Assembly: GCA_016707585.1 (NCBI GenBank)
Contig: JADJHL010000003.1
Span: 1 to 64,000 of the forward strand
Direction: 5' to 3'
Source: Ignavibacteriales bacterium
GTDB lineage: Bacteria; Bacteroidota; Ignavibacteria; Ignavibacteriales; Ignavibacteriaceae
DNA length: 64,000 nucleotides
Shown here piece by piece: positions 19,316 through 27,201 of this stretch. Position numbers and translations under genes: made by a program. The first letter of the stretch is position 1; every line of letters begins with the position of its first letter. Under the pieces are notes generated by a model. The model saw only the letters and a program-made list of their open reading frames with translations. It searched no databases and was not told the DNA's origin.

Positions 19316-21340
19316 ATGAAAAAACAAATAATAAAATCAGCATTAACAGTCTTATTTATCATTTTAATTAATCATTCTGGTTTTGCGCAACAACAAACAG
19401 AACTTATGGCATTTGGCGGACCAAATGGAATATTCGTTAATACCGGAATTGAAATCGGTTCACTTGAAGTTCCATCAAATGGAGTTGCCGGTTATAAGAT
19501 TGAAAGACAAGTGGTAGGTGATAAGAACTGGCAGTTTGTTGTAAATCTTTCAGCTCCAAAAAATTATAGTGAATTTCTAAATCGCATTTACTTAACAAAT
19601 TTACTTTTGGTTGATTCGATTCCTGCTAAAGAACTTCCTTTAAAAGTAATTTGGGATAAAGCACAAAAGTATAAACGAATTGATTCACTTAAATATCTTG
19701 GCAATCCTCTTGTTGTTAGAATAGCTTTTGGTGTTTGTTATCTTGATAAAGATGTTGAGCAAAATGTAGAATATAGTTATAGAGTTTCTAAACTTGATGT
19801 GAGTGGGAAAGAAAGTGAATCATTTTATTCTAATGTTGTTTCATTCCCACCAATAATCAGTAAAGGTAAAATTGTTTTTGTAAATAAAGAAACTTCAGAA
19901 AAATCAATACAACTTACGTGGGAAAATGTAGATGCAAGATTTGCAAGAATTATAGTTTTCAGACAAACTAATTTTACAAGCGGATATTCAGAAATATTAT
20001 CTGAAAAATATTTCTCATCTAATAAAGAGAAAAATTTAATAACCATAATTGATACACTTGTTCTGCCGAATGATGTTTATCAATACTATTTGATTCCAGT
20101 TGATTACTATCAAAATTACGGAAACAGAACAGATACAATTACAGTTGCGGCATTTAGTTTTAATTCAATCATTCCACCTTACGATATTAAAGTTACAGGA
20201 TTAGATTCATTAGGTGCTTTGAAGTTAGATTGGAAATTAGAACAGGCAAATAAAATTCTCAGCACAAAAATATTCAGAAGTAAAATGTCGGATTCAGGGT
20301 TTGTGGAAATCGCAGAACTACAAGCAACTACAACAAGTTATATAGATCGTACTGCTGAACCAATGATCAAATATTTTTATTACTTGCAACTAAATGATCA
20401 ATTTGGAGAAGTACCTTATAAAACTGCAAAAGTATTTGGATTATACAAGAGTAATGTTATCCCAATGACTCCAATGAGCTTACATTCTATAAAAACTGAA
20501 AAGGGTGTAAAATTAGTTTGGGAAAAACCCGAAGAATCTATAAACGTGTATCATATTTACAGAAACTTTGATGAAAGTTTATCGCTAAATGAGTTAACTT
20601 CAATCATTTCAAATGATTCGATAGTTCAGTTTGTTGATACGAGTTCTTCGCTAAAAGCAGATAAATATTTTTATTATGCTGTAAGATCAGAAAACACAAG
20701 TAACAACCTAAGTGAATTTTCAGATACGATTTCAGTAATTCCGGTATCAAATCAAAAATTAAATCCGCCAAAAGATTTGACGGGTTATGTAGATGAAACA
20801 GGTGTGGTTTTATACTGGCAAAACATGTTTGCTGAAAATCCAACAATTTCCGGTTACCAGGTTTTGAGAAAGTTTATTTCAAAAAATTCTAAAGAGGAAT
20901 ATAAACCTGTTATTGATTCAATACTTTCACCAAAGCAAAATAACTATGTTGACGTTTCTGCAAAAGAATATGGAAAGTATGAATATGCGATAAAAGGCTA
21001 TGACATCTTTGGTAAAGAAAGTCCGTTAAGCTCATCAATTAGTATAAACATTTTAAGTGAACCTGTTTTGATTCCATCAGGAATTACTGCAATCGGTGTG
21101 GATGAAGGAATTAAAATAACCTGGCAGATTTCATCTCTAAATAAAATTAAAGAATTTGTTTTGTATAGATATATGCGAGGTGAAGAGCCAAAAATAATTG
21201 CAACAATTGAATCAAATAAACCACTTGAGTTTATTGACGCAAGTGCGAAAATCGACAATTTATATTTTTATTTTTTGAAAAGTGTAAGTGATTTGAACTT
21301 GGAAAGTGATTCCAGCGAAGAAGTTGGAATAAGAAAATAA
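19316..21340 (+). CDS. Secreted protein with repeated FN3-like domains, second gene of the surface module
   Basis: Product of 674 residues from the ATG at 19316, which opens directly into a signal peptide (MKKQIIKSALTVLFIILINH, ends FAQ). A GTG nine bases upstream would overlap the preceding stop by four bases and is a possible coupled start. The mature part is a chain of FN3-like units, about one per 100 residues, recognised by repeated strands such as IQLTWENVDARFARI, LKLDWKLEQANKI, VKLVWEKPEESINVYHIYR and IKITWQISSLNKIKEFVLYR, each followed by a YFYYL- or YEYAIKG-type strand. No catalytic motif was seen. It is probably an adhesive or structural partner of the giant protein. Confidence 0.65.
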   Translation: MKKQIIKSALTVLFIILINHSGFAQQQTELMAFGGPNGIFVNTGIEIGSLEVPSNGVAGYKIERQVVGDKNWQFVVNLSAPKNYSEFLNRIYLTNLLLVDSIPAKELPLKVIWDKAQKYKRIDSLKYLGNPLVVRIAFGVCYLDKDVEQNVEYSYRVSKLDVSGKESESFYSNVVSFPPIISKGKIVFVNKETSEKSIQLTWENVDARFARIIVFRQTNFTSGYSEILSEKYFSSNKEKNLITIIDTLVLPNDVYQYYLIPVDYYQNYGNRTDTITVAAFSFNSIIPPYDIKVTGLDSLGALKLDWKLEQANKILSTKIFRSKMSDSGFVEIAELQATTTSYIDRTAEPMIKYFYYLQLNDQFGEVPYKTAKVFGLYKSNVIPMTPMSLHSIKTEKGVKLVWEKPEESINVYHIYRNFDESLSLNELTSIISNDSIVQFVDTSSSLKADKYFYYAVRSENTSNNLSEFSDTISVIPVSNQKLNPPKDLTGYVDETGVVLYWQNMFAENPTISGYQVLRKFISKNSKEEYKPVIDSILSPKQNNYVDVSAKEYGKYEYAIKGYDIFGKESPLSSSISINILSEPVLIPSGITAIGVDEGIKITWQISSLNKIKEFVLYRYMRGEEPKIIATIESNKPLEFIDASAKIDNLYFYFLKSVSDLNLESDSSEEVGIRK

Positions 21341-21358
21341 TAATCACTATAAAGTATT

Positions 21359-23341
21359 ATGTATATGAAAAACTTATTTTATATTTTGTTAAGCATGTTA
21401 GCTATTAGCAATTTTATTTATTCTCAAGAAGATATAAATGTAACACAAGATTCTTCCTCAACATTTCTTGGTAAAAATATTAAACTTACCGGTGAGATTG
21501 GCGCTTATGGAGAATTGTATTCCATCAATGGTCAACCAGATCGCAGACCAAATTCAACAGGAAGAATTTATTTTAGACCAACATTGGAATTATTTGGTTT
21601 GATACAAATACCTTTTGAGTTTTTACTATCAACTGAAGGAAGTTCTGCAAGACAAAGTATAAATCAGTTTGGAATTAGTCCAAGTTGGAGTTGGGGAACA
21701 TTGCATCTTGGAGATTTTACTGAAGAATATTCGCAATACACATTAAGCGGAATAAAAATAAGAGGTGCAGGTATAAATATTAAACCCGGCATTTTTAGAT
21801 TCAGTACGTCTGCAGGATTTACACAGCGTTCAGTTTCCGGCGGCGCACAAGATGGTTCGTTCAAAAGGTTTTTATTTGCTTCTAAAATTGGCGTGGGTAA
21901 AGAAGAAAGTTCATTCATAGATTTGATATTTCTTCGTGCTAAGGATGAAATTAGTTCTTTAGATCATACAGCTAAAAGTATTAATCTTATTTCACCAAAC
22001 GGAAATGATGTTTTAGAAATTGGTACTCTTCAATCTATTAAATGGAATTCTTATGGGGTTGCCGGCGCAATTAAAATAGAGCTTTCTCGTGATGGTGGAA
22101 ATACTTTTGAACAGATTGCTACTAATCTGCCAAATGTTAGTTACTTTAACTGGACTGTTACAGGAGTGCCAACTTTTCAAGCTATGATAAAAGTATCGGC
22201 AGTTGATGACCCAACTATTAATGATATTAGTAATTACTATTTTACAATTGGCAGTGGTGTTCAATCAAATATTGTTTCAAATTATGATGAAATAATAAAT
22301 CCAAATTCTGTAACACCGCAAGAAAATTTAGTTGTTGGTACAAAAGGTAAAGTTGAGTTTTTAGAAAATACTTTGTCGCTCGAATTTGATGGAGGAGGAA
22401 GTGTTTATACTAGAGATTTGCGCTCAACTAATCTTGATCTTGATTCATCAGATATTCCTGAATTTCTTACTAAACTTTACAAAGTAAAAGTTGGTACAAA
22501 CTATGATTTTGCTTTTAATACTTTTCTTAACTTTAATTATAAATCTGTAAATACAAAAGTTGGATATAAAAGAATTGGTCCTGGTTACAACTCCCTTGGT
22601 ACAAGTTATTTAATTAATGATGTTAATGAATATTCTATTTTTAATTCATTTAGAATATCTACAACAGGAATTATGCTCGGCTACATTCATCAAAATGATA
22701 ATTTGCAAGATCAAAAATTATTTACAACCGGTAGAAATATTATTACAGCAGCTATCACTTCAATGATTATGCAAAAATGGAACGCAAGTATTAGTGCTAA
22801 TTACCTAAATATGTCTAACGATACAAAAAATGATTCATTAAAAACTGAATTTGGAAGTTTTGTATTAAGTACAAACCAATCTTTTATGATTGATCAACAA
22901 GGTTTGCTTAGAAATATAAATCTTAACTATGCTTTTCAGAATTCAAATAATCAATCGTATTTTCAGAGCAATAACAAAACTGCTGTTCATTCATTAAACT
23001 TAGGTTTAGGCCTTGGTTTTATGGAAAATTTATCAGCAACTGTATCTGCAGGTTTAATAAACTCAAATAGTTTTGATACATTAAAAAGTTTTACACACAA
23101 TTATGCGATAGTATTTCAACATTCAATTTTGCAAAATAAGCTTATCAATTCTCTCAATCTTTCTACAGCAATAAATGAAGATAATAATACAATTCGAGCT
23201 ACATTGAGTTCAGGTTATCAATTAACATTTGCAGATAATTTTGCATTACTGATTTCATATCTAAAATTTAATGGGGTTACAAATAGTGGTGGAAAATTTA
23301 ATGAAGTTATTGCAAGTCTAAATTATTCCCACCGATTTTAA
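21359..23341 (+). CDS. Outer-membrane barrel-like protein with embedded Ig-like (Ser-Thr-rich GPI-type) domain, third gene of the surface module
   Basis: Product of 660 residues (an ATG two codons later is an equally good start). The signal peptide ends near IYSQ. Residues about 30-195 have alternating strands rich in Gly and aromatics (RIYFRPTLELFGLIQIPFEF). Residues about 205-300 are a compact insert (LISPNGNDVLEIGTLQSIKW...VKVSAVDDPT) matching the Kre9/Knh1-like Ser-Thr-rich anchored domain often seen in Bacteroidota surface proteins. The remainder is again barrel-like, ending in YSHRF with a terminal Phe, the outer-membrane insertion signature. It could anchor or export the two large proteins encoded just upstream. 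That role is inferred from gene order only. Confidence 0.6.
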   Translation: MYMKNLFYILLSMLAISNFIYSQEDINVTQDSSSTFLGKNIKLTGEIGAYGELYSINGQPDRRPNSTGRIYFRPTLELFGLIQIPFEFLLSTEGSSARQSINQFGISPSWSWGTLHLGDFTEEYSQYTLSGIKIRGAGINIKPGIFRFSTSAGFTQRSVSGGAQDGSFKRFLFASKIGVGKEESSFIDLIFLRAKDEISSLDHTAKSINLISPNGNDVLEIGTLQSIKWNSYGVAGAIKIELSRDGGNTFEQIATNLPNVSYFNWTVTGVPTFQAMIKVSAVDDPTINDISNYYFTIGSGVQSNIVSNYDEIINPNSVTPQENLVVGTKGKVEFLENTLSLEFDGGGSVYTRDLRSTNLDLDSSDIPEFLTKLYKVKVGTNYDFAFNTFLNFNYKSVNTKVGYKRIGPGYNSLGTSYLINDVNEYSIFNSFRISTTGIMLGYIHQNDNLQDQKLFTTGRNIITAAITSMIMQKWNASISANYLNMSNDTKNDSLKTEFGSFVLSTNQSFMIDQQGLLRNINLNYAFQNSNNQSYFQSNNKTAVHSLNLGLGLGFMENLSATVSAGLINSNSFDTLKSFTHNYAIVFQHSILQNKLINSLNLSTAINEDNNTIRATLSSGYQLTFADNFALLISYLKFNGVTNSGGKFNEVIASLNYSHRF

Positions 23342-23492
23342 GGTATATGTATTACTGGTTACAAATATCGAATCATTAAAATGATATAGGATAAACTTAT
23401 ACTGATATAAATATTACCTATTAGAAAACCACTACCTATTCCTTTATTTTAATACTAACAAAAATTAAAAATTATTTTTAGGAGAAATAAAA

Positions 23493-23993
23493 ATGCACGA
23501 GAAAAGTGTTGAGCTTTTAAATAAAGCTATTGCTGATGAACTTTTTGCAGTTCATCAATATATGTACTTCCATTTTTTATGTGATGATCAAGGTTACGAT
23601 TTACTTGCCGGACTTTTCAAAAGAACCGCAATAGATGAAATGATGCACGTTGAAAAACTAGCCGAAAGAATACTATTCTTAAAAGGTGAAGTTGAAATGA
23701 AAGTCGGCGGAGAAGTGGAAAAAATAAAAGATGTTGCAAAGATGCTTGAGAAAGCTGCAAATATGGAACAGGAAAGTGCGCGTGATTATAATCTTTGGGC
23801 TAATCAATCTTCTGCAAATGCAGATTCAGCAACAAAGCAAATCTTTGAAGGTTTAGTTGCTGATGAAGAAAGACATTATGATCAATATGATACCGAAGCC
23901 GATAATCTTAAAAAGTTTGGTGATAGATATCTTGCACTTCAATCAATTGAAAGAAGTAAAAACATTTCTGCTGCAGGAAGACCAGTAGAATAG
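23493..23993 (+). CDS. bfr: Bacterioferritin-family iron storage protein
   Basis: Product of 166 residues, the usual length. The four-helix ferritin fold carries the di-iron ligands in order: Glu of IADELFAVHQY, Glu and His of IDEMMHVEKL, Glu of NMEQES, and Glu and His of DEERHYDQY. The Met pair in DEMMH falls where bacterioferritins bind haem between subunits. It oxidises Fe(II) and stores it as mineral in a 24-mer cage in the cytoplasm. AGGAGA lies before the ATG, and a strong terminator follows, so it is a single-gene unit, placed between envelope genes and the molybdenum/haem cluster. Confidence 0.92.
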   Translation: MHEKSVELLNKAIADELFAVHQYMYFHFLCDDQGYDLLAGLFKRTAIDEMMHVEKLAERILFLKGEVEMKVGGEVEKIKDVAKMLEKAANMEQESARDYNLWANQSSANADSATKQIFEGLVADEERHYDQYDTEADNLKKFGDRYLALQSIERSKNISAAGRPVE

Positions 23994-24015
23994 TTAGAAG
24001 AATAATTATTAGAAT

Positions 24016-24044
24016 AAGGCTGATTTTTCAATCAGCCTTTTTTT
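24016..24044 (+). terminator. Rho-independent terminator after bfr
   Basis: A nine-base stem AAGGCTGAT/ATCAGCCTT with a six-base loop is followed by a run of seven T. It closes the bfr transcript and separates it from mobA, which starts at 24055. Confidence 0.9.
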
Positions 24045-24054
24045 ATTTTAGACT

Positions 24055-24663
24055 ATGAGAAATGATATAACAGGAATAATTCTTTGTGGTGGCAAAAGTT
24101 CCAGAATGCAAACCAATAAAGCGTTGCTTAAATTGGGAAACAAAACCATTGTTAAAATTATTCTTGAAGAAATGAAAAAAGTATTTGATGTGGTTCTTAT
24201 AAGTGCAAATGAATGTGATGATTTTTCTTCCCTTAATATTCCAATTGTAAAAGATATTCAAGAAAACCGTGGACCTTTAAGTGGAATTTATTCTGTACTT
24301 AAAAATTCCCAAACTGCTAAAAACTTTATTGTTACTTGCGATCTACCATTAATCAATTCTGAAATGATAGAATACATTTCTAAAGTCGATTCCGATAAAG
24401 AGATTATTGTTCCAACTTGTAATGGAATTCCACAAAGATTGTTCGGGCTTTATAATAAATCACTAATTGAAAAAATTGAAAAGATATTTCACTTAAGTGA
24501 AACTGATAAATCTATAAAAGGCAGTGTTTTTGATTTGCATCAGAATGCAAATGTTGAAAGTGTTGAAATAAGTAATCTGAACATCTACAATGAATCTTTA
24601 TTTATTAATATGAACTCTCCTGAAGACTACGAAAAAGTAAAAAGCATTTACCCTGTATTGTGA
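24055..24663 (+). CDS. mobA: Molybdenum cofactor guanylyltransferase MobA
   Basis: Product of 202 residues with the nucleotidyltransferase signature GIILCGGKSSRMQTNKALL near the N-terminus (G-rich loop and KALL lysine), QENRGPLSGIYS, and the metal-binding VTCDLPLI strand. MobA joins GMP to molybdopterin to give the bis-MGD cofactor used by DMSO-reductase-family enzymes. One such enzyme is encoded at 27201-29399, which explains the location. The stop overlaps the GTG start of the following cytochrome gene by four bases, so the two are translationally coupled. It is cytoplasmic. Confidence 0.9.
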   Translation: MRNDITGIILCGGKSSRMQTNKALLKLGNKTIVKIILEEMKKVFDVVLISANECDDFSSLNIPIVKDIQENRGPLSGIYSVLKNSQTAKNFIVTCDLPLINSEMIEYISKVDSDKEIIVPTCNGIPQRLFGLYNKSLIEKIEKIFHLSETDKSIKGSVFDLHQNANVESVEISNLNIYNESLFINMNSPEDYEKVKSIYPVL

Positions 24664-25286
24664 AAACATTTTTTAAATATTCTGTCTTAACTGCATTTGC
24701 ATTTTTTGTTACATATTTTATTGCTGATTGGTTTAGCCAAAATTATTTTATCAAAACTAATTTTAACGGATGCGTTGAATGTCATAATGAAATGACTGGA
24801 TTTGAAGAATCACACTCACCGGATAAAGTTGGCTGCAATGCCTGCCATTTAGGAAATCCAAATACAACAAATAAAAACATTGCGCATAAAGGAATAATTT
24901 TAATTCCTGGTAATCTTTCTGATGCTTCAAGAACTTGTGGAGTTGTCGGTTGTCATCCTGGAATTCCAGAACGAATAAACAACTCGTTAATGAATACGAT
25001 GAGCGGAGTCATTTCTGTAAATCGTTTTACTTTTGATGAACTTGAAAAACCTGAAGGGCACTTTAATGTAAAAGATCTGTCGCAATCGATTGCTGATAAT
25101 CATAATAGAAATCTTTGTGCATCGTGTCATCTTGGAAATGAAAAAACTGAATTGGGACCAGTCAATGAATTATCTCGTGGTGGTGGATGTAATGCTTGTC
25201 ATTTAAATTATAGCAATGAAGCAATGAAGCAATTAGAAAAATATCAAAATGCCTCATCCCGATCCGATCGGGAAAAACAAAATTAA
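24660..25286 (+). CDS. N-terminal part of a membrane-anchored multihaem c-type cytochrome (split gene)
   Basis: GTG start coupled to mobA. The 208-residue product has one N-terminal helix (VLTAFAFFVTYFIADWF) that can anchor it in the inner membrane, then haem-binding motifs CVECH, CNACH, CASCH and CNACH plus an expanded CGVVGCH. The final residues (about 198-208) come from a palindromic repeat and are unlike the rest. The following frame carries seven more haem motifs but no signal peptide. Removing the 22 bases 25252-25273 fuses the two frames without a stop, so this is most likely the 5' half of a single gene for an electron-transfer cytochrome that serves the nearby molybdoenzyme or another periplasmic partner. 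A truncated but exported five-haem protein is also possible. Confidence 0.75.
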   Translation: MKTFFKYSVLTAFAFFVTYFIADWFSQNYFIKTNFNGCVECHNEMTGFEESHSPDKVGCNACHLGNPNTTNKNIAHKGIILIPGNLSDASRTCGVVGCHPGIPERINNSLMNTMSGVISVNRFTFDELEKPEGHFNVKDLSQSIADNHNRNLCASCHLGNEKTELGPVNELSRGGGCNACHLNYSNEAMKQLEKYQNASSRSDREKQN

Positions 25287-26538
25287 AAATTCAAAAAAAA
25301 GAAAAGACTTCAGTTCCGAATTTCCGAAACTTCATCCACAATTAACTTTAGAAATTACAAACAATCATTGTTTTGGTTGTCATAGTCGATCAGGAAGAAT
25401 CTCTACAAATTATGAAGGATGGTTTGAGACTTTACTTAATTGGGATGAGGTAAAACAAAATAAGGATTACAGACTTTTAATGGATGGACGAGTTTTTCAA
25501 AAGACTGATGATGATGTTCACCATAAAGCTGGATTGGAATGTATTGATTGCCATGTTTCGATGGAAATAATGGGTGATGGAAACTTGTATCAGCATATGG
25601 ATGAACAATTAAAAGTTCAATGTGTTGATTGTCATTCGAAAGAAGTTCGTTCAATCGGTTATAATCAATTAGATTTTGAATCAAAAAAAATCGTAGATCT
25701 TAGAAAATCAAGAAAAGACAATGAAGAATATTTAATCACAAAAAAATCTAAAATACCATTGATCAATACTTATGTTACAAAGAGTTTAGAAAAATATCTT
25801 TTAATAAAATCATCCAATAAAAAGCTAAAATTAAATCCTCCAAAACTAATTTGTATTGAAGGAAAATCTCACCAAAGACTTAGTTGCAGCTCTTGCCATA
25901 CAGAATGGGTTACACATTGCGTTGGTTGCCATACAGAGTATGATCCAAATTTGGAAGGTTATGATTTACTTGATAATAAAGATATTGTTGGAAGCTGGAA
26001 TGAAACTCCGAGTGATTTTTTTGTTGATTATCCGGTGCTTGGCATCAGAAAAGAAAAATCAGGAAAAGAAATTATTGATACTTTTATTCCTGGAATGATT
26101 TTAACAATTGATAAATTTAAAAATCCACAGAAGAAAATATTTAAAAGATTATTTGCTCCTACATTTTCTCACACAATTAACAAAAGTGGAAGAAGTTGTA
26201 AGTCTTGTCATAACAATCCACTTGCACTTGGTTATGGAAAAGGGAAGTTAGCTTATTCAAAAATTGGTAAGTGGGGTTTTGAACCAGGATTCTCAAATCA
26301 TATTGCAGATAATTTACCTAAAGATGCGTGGATCGGATTTCTAAAAACAAGAGATGAAACATCTACAACAAGAACTTACACCAGACCATTTACTGTTGAA
26401 GAACAAAAGAGAATTTTACTTGTTGGTGCCTGTTTAACTTGTCATGATGAAAACTCAAGTGTAATGAAAAGAAGTTTGATAGAATTCAAAGATGTACTAA
26501 GCGAGGTAAGTGATAACTGTGTTTTACCTTCATATTAA
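25249..26538 (+). CDS. C-terminal part of the same multihaem cytochrome (split gene)
   Basis: The open frame of 429 residues has seven CXXCH motifs (CFGCH, CIDCH, CVDCH, CSSCH, CVGCH, CKSCH, CLTCH) and an SRSGRISTNYEGW segment found in long multihaem cytochromes. The apparent ATG at 25249 lies at the edge of a palindromic repeat, and the first residues (MPHPDPIG) are repeat-encoded. There is no signal peptide, so on its own this product could not reach the periplasm where haem is attached. It overlaps the upstream frame by 38 bases, shifted by one base. The simplest reading is the 3' half of one gene broken by a repeat insertion, though a sequencing or assembly error or recoding would give the same picture. 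Confidence 0.75.
   Translation: MPHPDPIGKNKIKNSKKRKDFSSEFPKLHPQLTLEITNNHCFGCHSRSGRISTNYEGWFETLLNWDEVKQNKDYRLLMDGRVFQKTDDDVHHKAGLECIDCHVSMEIMGDGNLYQHMDEQLKVQCVDCHSKEVRSIGYNQLDFESKKIVDLRKSRKDNEEYLITKKSKIPLINTYVTKSLEKYLLIKSSNKKLKLNPPKLICIEGKSHQRLSCSSCHTEWVTHCVGCHTEYDPNLEGYDLLDNKDIVGSWNETPSDFFVDYPVLGIRKEKSGKEIIDTFIPGMILTIDKFKNPQKKIFKRLFAPTFSHTINKSGRSCKSCHNNPLALGYGKGKLAYSKIGKWGFEPGFSNHIADNLPKDAWIGFLKTRDETSTTRTYTRPFTVEEQKRILLVGACLTCHDENSSVMKRSLIEFKDVLSEVSDNCVLPSY
25252..25273. repeat. Palindromic repeat at the break in the cytochrome gene
   Basis: A perfect 17-base inverted repeat (TCCCGATC, C, GATCGGGA) at 25257-25273 is preceded by CCTCA. The CCTCATCCC...GAT start matches the left end of the element at 2443-2466, so both belong to one family. 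The 22-base unit is one more than a multiple of three, exactly the length needed to explain the frame change between the two cytochrome frames. Confidence 0.8.
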
Positions 26539-26754
26539 TTGTTAGCACTAAATTATTTCTTTGATTATAAAATCGCTTCTATTTATAATTAAAATTATTT
26601 GGGTAATTCTAAAAATTTAGAAAATCTAACTATTGTTCTCCAACAAATGAAAATCCAGCCTTAATAAAACATTGAATTTAAGCTAAAATCAAAGAATGTG
26701 GATGGCAATAAAGTTGGTATTTATAAATATCAATATTTAAATGCTGTGTTCTAA

Positions 26755-27201
26755 ATGCTCAACGAAGTTTCTAAAGAAGAACCAATTTACCCGATAAGAA
26801 CGGCTGCAAAGCTTTTAAACATTTCGGTTCATACGTTAAGAATGTATGAAAAAGAAGATCTTATACTTCCTTACAAAAAATCCTCAAGTCATCGGCTCTA
26901 TTCCCAAAATGATATAGACAGAATTAATTGTATTCGTTCTGCTATAAATGATTCAAAGATCAGCATAAATGGAATCAAAACTATTTATTCTATGATGCCG
27001 TGCTGGGAAGTTATGAATTGCAGTAAAGAAGATAGAAGTAAATGCAGTGCTTTTTTAAGACACAGTGGTCCTTGCTGGGCTGTAAAAGGTGATGATACTG
27101 TTTGTGCAAATAAAGACTGTAGAAATTGTTCGGTCTATCAGGATTATGGTGAATGCGGAAGTATTAAAAACTTTATAAGAAATAAATTAACGAGCTTATA
27201 A
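26755..27201 (+). CDS. MerR-type transcriptional regulator with cysteine-rich two-CW-like sensor tail
   Basis: Product of 148 residues. Residues about 13-80 form a MerR winged helix-turn-helix (YPIRTAAKLLNISVHTLRMYEKE, then HRLYSQNDIDRI). Instead of a dimer helix and effector domain, residues about 82-135 hold a compact cysteine-rich module with CWEV, CSAF, PCWAV, CANKDCRNC and GEC, resembling the two-CW domain, which may bind a metal, an FeS cluster or a sulfur species. The stop codon shares a base with the ATG of the molybdoenzyme, so regulator and operon are co-translated. It probably controls the sulfur-respiration operon in response to redox or sulfur state; the ligand is unknown. Confidence 0.75.
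   Translation: MLNEVSKEEPIYPIRTAAKLLNISVHTLRMYEKEDLILPYKKSSSHRLYSQNDIDRINCIRSAINDSKISINGIKTIYSMMPCWEVMNCSKEDRSKCSAFLRHSGPCWAVKGDDTVCANKDCRNCSVYQDYGECGSIKNFIRNKLTSL

Noticed and set aside
26755..27201. Mercury-resistance regulator MerR
   Set aside because: The cysteines do not match the MerR mercury site and no mer genes are present; only the DNA-binding domain is MerR-like.
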